A stretch of DNA of 64,000 nt, taken from Methanolobus halotolerans. GTDB taxonomy: Archaea; Halobacteriota; Methanosarcinia; Methanosarcinales; Methanosarcinaceae. The DNA lies in assembly GCF_004745425.1 (NCBI RefSeq), contig NZ_PGGK01000006.1, positions 62,001 through 126,000 of the forward strand, in the 5' to 3' direction. Under the pieces are notes generated by a model. That model worked only from the letters and a program-made list of their open reading frames with translations. It was not told where the DNA came from and ran no database searches. Of this stretch, positions 9,006-15,049 are shown one piece after another. How positions within the stretch are numbered: the stretch's first letter is position 1; every line of letters begins with the position of its first letter. Both the position numbers and the translations under genes were made by a program.

Positions 9006-9109
9006 TTTCTGAGGTGCGCCGGTTACTGTGCATCCCCTCACAACTCCACCCGTCATTGCTAAAGCACACCTCAGAAATCAAAAATCTTCAGAGAATGTAT
9101 TTTTTTAGT
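9006..9109 (+). ncRNA. Candidate small RNA, hairpin element A
   Basis: An 11-bp perfect inverted repeat, TTTCTGAGGTG (9006-9016) and CACCTCAGAAA (9067-9077), encloses a C-rich loop containing CCCCTCACAACTCCACCC. A TATA box lies about 27 bp upstream and a run of seven T follows at about 9103-9109, which could end a transcript of about 100 nt. No ORF is present. Element B at 11979 shows the same arrangement (GAGGTG stem, C-rich loop, TATA spacing). Strand is inferred from the TATA box and T-run. Function unknown. Confidence 0.5.
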
Positions 9110-9364
9110 GCATAATGATTTCTTACACACCTTCTTACATACTAATTTTATATGTTATATGTAACAGAAATTCACTTATTTGGGAAAAAGAACTCTTCGA
9201 GTACTACATCAAAAACTCGTTCCCGATTACATATCTCTGAATTTACCTGATCGAAACAAAAAAGCCGAGTTCAACCGGTGACAGATTGTGTTCACAAAGA
9301 AAAAAAAGAGTTTTGTGAAGCATCAAGCCATCCTTATTAGCAGATACAGTTCACTTTCTCTTAT

Positions 9365-9847
9365 TCACTTTCTTTTAATTATATATATCGCCATCAATAT
9401 ACCGGCAACCGCAAATATAGCTTCAAATCCCGGAGATTGTTGTTCGGTGCCTGTATCTTCAACAGGTGCCTCTTCAGTTATGTCATCAGGTTCACTGGGC
9501 ACTGTCGTATCGGGTTGAGATGATGATCTTGTTTCCGGGTTATCTTCTTGGTCCCCGGGGAAGGTCAAAACGTTTATCTCTTCCTCATTACTGTATCCGT
9601 CCCCGTCCGAGTCCAGAGATTCTATAGCTCCAAGATCACCATCGTTCTCCTGATAGTCCATACCATAAGGGTTCAGGGATTCGATATCCGAACCATGGCA
9701 GGTATCACAGGTGTCAAGTCTTGTACCATTGGTACCATATTCCTCGTTGAACTCATCCATCATCCCGGATGTAGCCGATGCCATTTGTGTTCCTGCTAAT
9801 ATTACCGCTATCAACAGCAGTAACAGTAAAATATGTTTAGAGATCAT
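9365..9847 (-). CDS. Predicted monoheme c-type cytochrome with PGF-CTERM anchor
   Basis: 160 residues. A signal peptide (about 1-25) is followed by one CDTCH heme-c attachment motif (Cys46, Cys49, His50). An acidic Ca2+-binding-like loop DSDGDGYSNEEE (about 78-89) and a Pro/Ser/Glu-rich stalk follow. The C-terminus has SPGFE, a hydrophobic segment and IKRK, the PGF-CTERM tripartite signal for archaeosortase processing. It is probably a small surface electron carrier or heme-bearing protein held by a lipid anchor. The ATG at 9847 has a G-run (GGGGGG) upstream. Heme attachment is inferred from the motif alone. Confidence 0.75.
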   Translation of the reverse strand: MISKHILLLLLLIAVILAGTQMASATSGMMDEFNEEYGTNGTRLDTCDTCHGSDIESLNPYGMDYQENDGDLGAIESLDSDGDGYSNEEEINVLTFPGDQEDNPETRSSSQPDTTVPSEPDDITEEAPVEDTGTEQQSPGFEAIFAVAGILMAIYIIKRK

Positions 9848-9912
9848 AGATTGAACTTACCCCCCAAATTCACTAATAAATTATTTGTTGACATCTGGTA
9901 TTTAAGTGTAAC

Positions 9913-10032
9913 TCATTTTTCTGATTTAGAGCCTTTTGGCTCACCGGACCTCTGTTCTTTTGTATCTAGTTCCAGTATGAGGTGATTACATCTTCCACTT
10001 TTACTTCCACAGATCTTACAAAATCTCGCCAT
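9913..10032 (-). CDS. 39-residue zinc-ribbon-like protein
   Basis: A short gene with an excellent ribosome-binding site: GGAGGTAAATAA directly before the ATG at 10032. The sequence starts MARFCKICGSKSGRCNH, so Cys5, Cys8, Cys15 and His17 form a CxxC-x6-CxH metal site. The remaining ~20 residues are charged (LDTKEQRSGEPKGSKSEK) and probably disordered. Stop at 9913-9915. It sits between the cytochrome gene and the FilR1-like regulator, all on the minus strand. Small zinc-ribbon proteins of this kind are common in methanogens but mostly uncharacterised; function unknown. Confidence 0.72.
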   Translation of the reverse strand: MARFCKICGSKSGRCNHLILELDTKEQRSGEPKGSKSEK

Positions 10033-10180
10033 TTATTTACCTCCCCAGATATCAGTTCTTTTGCTCAACATAATATTGTCCCGGAAACGCTGTTTCTATC
10101 TTATTTGCTTAAACGGCACATTAATAGAATGTTAGTTATCCACTTTACTGGGATGAGCAGGTCCTCAATTAAAAATATAT

Positions 10181-10960
10181 TTAAACAAGTGTAACAGGAG
10201 CCGAGTATTGCTTATAGTATTCAAAAAGTTCTTTCCCCCACTTAAGAGCACCAGGATGACAACTTATCAATTGCTCCCTGGATATACTACCGCCTTTGCT
10301 CAGCAGGTTACAGGAAAAACAGTGATCGTTCAGTATAAGTGTCTGCAAGCACATGTCGCCGGGATAGACAAAAATCTTTATCTGTCCTTTATGTAAAAGT
10401 CCTTTGAAAAAGAACAGATGCTCGGAACGGATTTTCGTGAGCAGTTCCTCAGAAACTATCATTGATATCTCTATACCTTCATCGGCCCACTTTGAAAGAA
10501 ATGATGTGAAAGATGGTAACAACAAAGAAGTCACGATTCTGAAACTTTTTGAACTATCCGTAGTCTCTTCTAATACTTTATTAAATTCAAATACTTCAGA
10601 AAAATGAGGACGCATAATCTTATACGGACATAGTTCTCTAATTCGTTTCAACAGATCAAATGGAATAAAACCCAACTTATGCTGAGCCAGATAATCAATA
10701 TTACTTTCGAGGAATTCCAGAGTCTGCAGGAAAGGTATCATTTCATCGACAGCTATTTTTCCGATAGACGTAAGCCCATACGTACCATCATGATGTATGA
10801 TGATATTATTATGTTCCAGCATCCTTATTGTCGGGACCAGTGCCTGGCTGCTTATTCCCAGTGATTCAAGAATCATATTTTTATTTTTGGGACCTTCATA
10901 TAACATCAAAAGCAGATTTATTTTATGTTCAGATAGACCAAATGTTTCAAGCAGCGGCAT
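10181..10960 (-). CDS. Winged-helix regulator of the FilR1 / DUF1724 type
   Basis: 259 residues. The N-terminal ~80 residues form an ArsR/MarR-like winged helix (SEHKINLLLMLYEGP, ILESLGISSQALVPTIRMLEHNNII). The rest matches the DUF1724/FilR1 middle domain found in methanogen regulators, with the conserved Tyr/Phe-rich stretch near IKIFVYPGD and the C-terminal WGKELFEYYKQYS. Relatives in Methanosarcina (Msr proteins) control methyltransferase genes, so a role in methylotrophic or redox gene control is possible. Start ATG at 10960, with GGGGGTATACC upstream. No target is evident beyond the neighbouring small zinc-ribbon and cytochrome genes. Confidence 0.82.
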   Translation of the reverse strand: MPLLETFGLSEHKINLLLMLYEGPKNKNMILESLGISSQALVPTIRMLEHNNIIIHHDGTYGLTSIGKIAVDEMIPFLQTLEFLESNIDYLAQHKLGFIPFDLLKRIRELCPYKIMRPHFSEVFEFNKVLEETTDSSKSFRIVTSLLLPSFTSFLSKWADEGIEISMIVSEELLTKIRSEHLFFFKGLLHKGQIKIFVYPGDMCLQTLILNDHCFSCNLLSKGGSISREQLISCHPGALKWGKELFEYYKQYSAPVTLV

Positions 10961-11408
10961 TCTAAGGTATACCCCCTATAACATACTGTCCATTGCCCGG
11001 GATAAACTATGGTCCAGACAAGCAGCCGATGCATATGTTTATATTATTTCAAGTACACTACAGATCTAATCTATTTATATGTACCTTTACTGAAATTAAT
11101 AAACCAAACTTGCTTTTTTAGCAATAATATCATGTTAAGTATGTTTGTTACTATAAAATACAATTAGGATTAAAAATTAGAATAAATCTTACCAACAGAT
11201 TTTATCTTAATATATTTTGTTGATATTCTGATTTAAGATATCTTTACAGACAACGCTGAAAACTTCCTAATGTTATACCCCTTAAACCCAAACAATACAA
11301 CCCTAAATCAATGGCCATATTTTAGCACTCAACTGAAATTATAATGGCATTGAAATATCACCTATAGACAAAACTTAGTAGCAGCCCTTAGATTAAAATC
11401 CATTCTTG

Positions 11409-11416
11409 TTATATGC
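11409..11416 (+). promoter_or_regulatory. TATA box for the tandem structured RNA
   Basis: TTATATGC is centred about 24-26 bp upstream of the first stem base at 11435, fitting an archaeal promoter for the element that follows. Confidence 0.4.
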
Positions 11417-11434
11417 AAAAACAATCTATTAGGA

Positions 11435-11690
11435 CTTGTGAGCATTGGGGCGCTCACAAGCTATTGGGAGTGGAGTTAAAGAGAGATATTGGGGAATATC
11501 TCGGACATATAAGGAAAGAGACGCCTTAAAGCGTGGTGGTTTATCAGGTGTCTCATCCTGCCTTCTCAACCATGCGGGTTGAGTGAGTGGGGGTTGAAGA
11601 AATGGGGACATCCCGGATTCGTAAGGAAAGAGGTACCATAAGCGTGGTGGTTTATCGGGTACCTCATCTACCTTCTTAAATGTAAGTTCA
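11435..11690 (+). ncRNA. Tandem pair of structured RNA elements (about 120 nt each)
   Basis: Unit 1 starts with a 9-bp hairpin (11435-11443/11452-11460), then a hairpin with GGGG loop (11483-11490/11495-11502), then hairpin 3: GAGACGCCT (11518-11526) with AGGTGTCTC (11546-11554) around GCGTGGTGG. Unit 2 repeats the order: hairpin 1 CTCAACC/GGTTGAG, a short GGGA-loop hairpin, and hairpin 3 GAGGTACC (11630-11637) with GGTACCTC (11658-11665) around the same GCGTGGTGG loop. Three hairpin-3 pairs change on both or one side while keeping pairing (A-U to G-C, C-G to U-A, G-U to A-U). Shared unpaired stretches include GTAAGGAAAG/ATAAGGAAAG, GCGTGGTGGTTTATC and CTCATC before CCTTCT. A TATA box precedes unit 1. 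Family unknown to me. Confidence 0.6.
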
Positions 11691-11948
11691 AGATTGCTTT
11701 TCTCGTATAAAACTGTCTCGTAAATTAATAATTTCTCACAGCAAGAATATTATTGTTGGAGTTCTGTAATTGGTACCTAGTCCTTCAGGTACGCTCAAAG
11801 AGTTTTCCTCATTCAATAGTGAGGGTCGAGCACAAATGGTATGGTTAGTGTTTTATTTGAGATTTAAAATCTGGAAATGGAAGTTCATGCAAAAAGATTT
11901 TTGCGTCCTGGCTGATTATCTGAACTGATTTTTGCCAATCCGATTATC

Positions 11949-11958
11949 CTTTATACTA
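11949..11958 (+). promoter_or_regulatory. TATA box for hairpin element B
   Basis: CTTTATACTA is centred about 25 bp before the stem start at 11979, the same spacing as at element A. Confidence 0.45.
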
Positions 11959-11978
11959 AGTTATCCTCTATGCTCTGC

Positions 11979-12079
11979 CGAGGTGTGTGACCTTTTTTAA
12001 CCCCACTCCCCCCAACCCACACACCTCGCGATTATAATGAGCCTATCTTGTTTGTGATATGATCGCAATATTGCTTTTT
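11979..12079 (+). ncRNA. Candidate small RNA, hairpin element B
   Basis: CGAGGTGTGTG (11979-11989) pairs perfectly with CACACACCTCG (12018-12028). The 28-base loop is pyrimidine-rich and contains CCCCACTCCCCCCAACCC. A T-run at about 12074-12079 could end a transcript of about 100 nt. The arrangement matches element A at 9006. A C-rich loop could pair with Shine-Dalgarno-like G-rich mRNA sequences, but that is inference. Confidence 0.5.
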
Positions 12080-12284
12080 ACCTCCTCTTTAGAACTAAAT
12101 ATTGCCGTATAACATCCCATTAGCTGCATCTGTCAGTACATTTAAGGGTCTATATCCGGAAAGTAATGCAAATGAAATATACATTTATCGAAAGCCGTAA
12201 ATAAACTCAGCTACACATGATAAGGTATATGCAAAAATAACATCTGCATACAATACATTGATAAAAAAATAAGGAGCTGATAAT

Positions 12285-12488
12285 ATGTTTTGGGGATTGT
12301 CCCACCTGACTGAAGAACAGACCAAAGCCATCACGGATCTGGAAAAGAAATTCAACGCAACCATACTGGCTTTTTCAAGCAAGGATATCGAATACGCTGA
12401 CCTGAACGAAGAACAACTTAAAGAATTAAAAGATCTGGAAGATAAGCTCGGCCTATCTCTTGTTACTCTCAAGATGAGTTACAAATAA
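12285..12488 (+). CDS. Small hypothetical protein, 67 residues
   Basis: Starts at ATG 12285 with a strong AAGGAGCTGATAAT leader. The sequence is charged and likely all-helical: two similar segments, LTEEQTKAITDLEKKF and LNEEQLKELKDLEDKL, about 35 residues apart, suggest an internally duplicated helix motif. No metal site, TM helix or known family is seen. It is transcribed alone toward the convergent flavoprotein gene. Function unknown. Confidence 0.7.
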   Translation: MFWGLSHLTEEQTKAITDLEKKFNATILAFSSKDIEYADLNEEQLKELKDLEDKLGLSLVTLKMSYK

Positions 12489-12557
12489 CTGACTTATTCT
12501 TTAGATACTGTGTGAAACAGGAATGTGCACACATGTGCATGTCCCTGTAGGCACAGA

Positions 12558-13112
12558 TTAGTCAAATATCTTAGTACCTGCAATCTTTGCCTGCTCCATG
12601 AGCCCGGTATTTTCCTTAACTTCACCTGGTGCATGATGTCCTATATCCACAAAAGTGCCCTTTACATCCATGCCAAACATCTGTAGTATTTGAGAGAATT
12701 CCGCATAGACAGTATTAAAGGCTCCGACATCAGGAGCACCATGTGCACCCACTATGACAGCCTTTTTGCCTGCTTCCAGGCGTGAGATTAGATCCGGATT
12801 TAACAATGCGAAACAGCGGTCAATGAACTGCCTCATCTGACCTGTTAACTGAAAGAAGTATATTGGTGACCCGAATACAAAACCATCGGCATCCCTGAGG
12901 GCTTCATAGGCTTTTGTCATATCATCATCAATTTTGCAGCCGTCAACAGACCGGCAGTAATTGCAACCCTGACATCCTTTTATATTCATATCATTGATAT
13001 AGAATTTTTCCACATCAGCACCTGCTTCCATCGCACCGTCAAGAACCTGCTGGACCAGTACATCTGTATTTCCGTCTTTTCTTGGACTTCCTGCAAAACC
13101 TACAACCTTCAT
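12558..13112 (-). CDS. Iron-sulfur flavoprotein (Isf family)
   Basis: 184 residues. The flavodoxin-like fold starts with VVGFAGSPRKDGNTDVL, the FMN phosphate loop. A compact CxxCxxC-x5-C motif (Cys47, 50, 53, 59) should hold a [4Fe-4S] cluster, as in Methanosarcina Isf. GSPIYFFQLTGQMRQFIDR is the conserved FMN/dimer segment. Isf proteins accept electrons from ferredoxin and can reduce O2 or H2O2, so a redox-stress role is plausible. It is divergent from an HxlR regulator, with palindromic sites between them. Confidence 0.87.
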   Translation of the reverse strand: MKVVGFAGSPRKDGNTDVLVQQVLDGAMEAGADVEKFYINDMNIKGCQGCNYCRSVDGCKIDDDMTKAYEALRDADGFVFGSPIYFFQLTGQMRQFIDRCFALLNPDLISRLEAGKKAVIVGAHGAPDVGAFNTVYAEFSQILQMFGMDVKGTFVDIGHHAPGEVKENTGLMEQAKIAGTKIFD

Positions 13113-13140
13113 TTTATCATTTCCTCATTTATAAATGCAT

Positions 13141-13159
13141 TTACTTTCATTGAAAGTAA
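13141..13159. promoter_or_regulatory. Palindromic operator candidate for the HxlR/Isf pair
   Basis: TTACTTTC-ATT-GAAAGTAA is a perfect 8-bp inverted repeat 29 bp upstream of the flavoprotein ATG. It contains TACT...AGTA half-sites of the kind reported for HxlR-family regulators such as YodB. Confidence 0.6.
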
Positions 13160-13182
13160 CTGAAAATAAATGGTCTGATACT

Positions 13183-13200
13183 ATATTTATATATAATACA
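13183..13200. promoter_or_regulatory. Shared AT-rich promoter between isf-like and hxlR-like genes
   Basis: CTATATTTATATATAATA can be read as a TATA box in both directions. It lies about 50 bp before the HxlR start and about 75 bp before the flavoprotein start, with one palindrome on each side. Confidence 0.45.
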
Positions 13201-13204
13201 ATCA

Positions 13205-13227
13205 TTTTTGTTATCAACTAACAAAAA
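13205..13227. promoter_or_regulatory. Second palindrome, near the HxlR start
   Basis: TTTTTGTTA-TCAAC-TAACAAAAA is a perfect 9-bp inverted repeat 18 bp before the HxlR ATG, at the expected transcription start. It differs in sequence from the 13141 site and may be an autoregulatory operator. Confidence 0.5.
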
Positions 13228-13244
13228 GTATAGTAAAGGATAGC

Positions 13245-13610
13245 ATGTTTACTCAAAATGAAATAACGGACACAGACAACTGCAACTATATTTGTCCTGT
13301 TGAAGCTACCCTTGACGTAATTGGAGGAAAATGGAAACCTCTGATCCTCTGGCAGCTCAAAGACGAGATTCTCCGCTTTAATTCACTTCAGCAGACATTA
13401 CCCGGAATATCCCCGAAAATGTTGACTAAACAACTGCGCGAGCTTGAAAAAGATGGCATTGTGAAACGTGAGATGTATCCTGAAATACCTCCGAGGGTTG
13501 AGTACTCGCTCACTGATTTTGGCAGGACGATCATTCCTGTGCTGGAAGCTTTAGCCCAGTGGGGATTTGGATATATGGATTCAGTAAGGATAGAATATGA
13601 AGAACAATGA
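13245..13610 (+). CDS. HxlR-family winged-helix regulator
   Basis: 121 residues; ATG at 13245 with AAAGGAT upstream. Family hallmarks: CPVEATLDVIGGKWKPLILWQL near the N-terminus, LPGISPKMLTKQLRELEKDGIV as the recognition helix, and PPRVEYSLTDFG in the wing. Two N-terminal Cys residues (13 and 17) are suitable for thiol-based sensing, as in YodB/HypR-type members. It is divergent from an iron-sulfur flavoprotein and probably controls it. Its 3' end overlaps that of the permease pseudogene by 30 bp (convergent). Confidence 0.92.
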   Translation: MFTQNEITDTDNCNYICPVEATLDVIGGKWKPLILWQLKDEILRFNSLQQTLPGISPKMLTKQLRELEKDGIVKREMYPEIPPRVEYSLTDFGRTIIPVLEALAQWGFGYMDSVRIEYEEQ

Positions 13611-14901
13611 GCACAGGACGAACAATCCCCAGGCAAGTGGTTTTACTTCACTGCTTTTACCGTCTATGACTTTCAGGATCGGGAACAGGACAAAGCCAGC
13701 GCAAATGCCTACTCCGAGGTTATATGTAAAGCTCATGAGAATTATTACTGCCATTGCAGGGATCATTTCGGTGAAATCATTCATGTCGATCTTCTTTATC
13801 GAACACATCATAAGAAGGCCCACGAGTATCAAGCCGGAGATGTGGCGGCCATGGGTATTGCCGAGAAGAGGGGATAGAAGAATAGGCCAAGAGTGAAAAG
13901 CAGCGCAACAACAAGAGTTGTAAGTCCTGTCTTTCCTCCCTCTTCAATACCCGTGGCAGACTCAATGTAAGTACCTGTAGTGGTCGTGCCCGCCAGTGAA
14001 GCAAATACCGTTGCAAGAGCATCTGCAAGGAAAGGTTTGTCCATATTTTCAATATTACCCTGTTCATCCGTAAAACCGGCTTTAAAGGAAACACCTACAA
14101 GGGTTCCCATGGTGTCCATCAGATCCATGGTGAACATAGTCAGGATTACAGCAAAGAATCCCCATGTAAGAGCGCCGGTGATGTCAAGCTGGAGGAAGAT
14201 AGGATCAATACTTGGTGGCATGCTGACAATACTTTCGGGAGCAGGGGCAATACCGGAAATAAATCCGAGAACAGCCGTAATTATAATCCCGATCAGTATT
14301 GAACCCTTCACCTTCTTTACCATAAGAAGGCTTATAAGCAGGAAACCGAAGACTGCCAGAGCCACGGGAGCTGTATTCAGACTTCCCACATGCAAAGGAG
14401 CACCTTCCACACCAAGGGAAACTATACCTGCATTCACCAGGCCGATAAAGGTAATGAACAGGCTTATACCGGCTGCAAAGCTGTATTTGAGGTTATCGGG
14501 GACAGCATCGATCATCTTGCTTCTAAGTCCTGAAACTGTGAGCAGTGTGAAAATCACACCGCTGATGAACACCGCACCCAGAGCCGTCTGCCATGAATAG
14601 CCGAGAACACCCACAACAGTGTATGCGACAAAGGCATTCTCACCCATGTAGGGCGGCTATTGCAAGCGGTTTCTTTGCATATACACCCATGATAAGAGTT
14701 CCAAAAGCTGCAGACATTATAGTTGCCACCATAGATGCACCAAAGGGTATTCCCGCAGCTTCAAGGGTTGCCGGATTGACAACTATTATATACGCCAATA
14801 TACGCCATTGTCATGAAGGTGACAACGCCGGCTGTTATTTCGGTTTTTATATTGGTTCCGCGCTCTTTAAGCTTGAAATAGTTTTCCAGTATGTTTGCCA
14901 T
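13581..14901 (-). pseudogene. NCS2-family (AzgA-like) purine permease with three frame lesions
   Basis: Reading from the ATG at 14901, the protein begins MANILENYFKLKERGT and continues as an AzgA-type guanine/hypoxanthine permease. The frame is lost three times. First, a 10-bp direct duplication (TACGCCAATA at 14791-14800, next to TACGCCATTG) occurs within MAYIIVVNP. Second, one extra base lies near 14646-14649, before MGENAFVAYTV. Third, one base is missing near 13830-13833, after AATSPA. Correcting all three gives a full-length permease ending FFIFYPY at 13581. The body (13829-14647) still shows the TMDLMDTMGTLVG and GTTTTGTYIESATGIEEGGKTGL segments. The gene is recently inactivated unless there are sequencing errors. 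Confidence 0.85.
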
Positions 14902-15049
14902 CTCATCCCTTCATCAGTAAATGAAATAAAAAGTTAGATAAAAATACACAGAATTAATATATAAAACTAATTATCCAATATAGATTTTCAATTAAGACAC
15001 ATACGCAGTTACTTACTATAGCAGCTAAATCTTCAACAAATACAAATCA

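Larger units (their letters stand above)
8020..9364. other. 1.3-kb region without protein genes
   Basis: AT-rich region holding a 15-bp tandem repeat (8486-8603), an 8-bp hairpin (8611-8643) and a promoter-associated hairpin element (9006-9109), each listed separately. ORFs over the repeat on both strands are by-products of a 15-base period without stops and have no ribosome-binding site. Nothing else is recognised. Confidence 0.6.
10961..12284. other. 1.3-kb region without protein genes, rich in RNA-like structure
   Basis: Contains a tandem pair of structured elements (11435-11690) and hairpin element B (11979-12079), listed separately. A smaller hairpin (CCTCA/TGAGG at 11807-11824) lies between them. 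No ORF with a ribosome-binding site or family match is present. Confidence 0.6.

Noticed and set aside
11429-11611. 60-codon minus-strand ORF in the RNA region
   Set aside because: Lies over the structured element, has no ribosome site and no domain.
13980-14600. 206-codon ORF opposite the permease
   Set aside because: Antisense shadow of the permease body; no ribosome site and biased composition.
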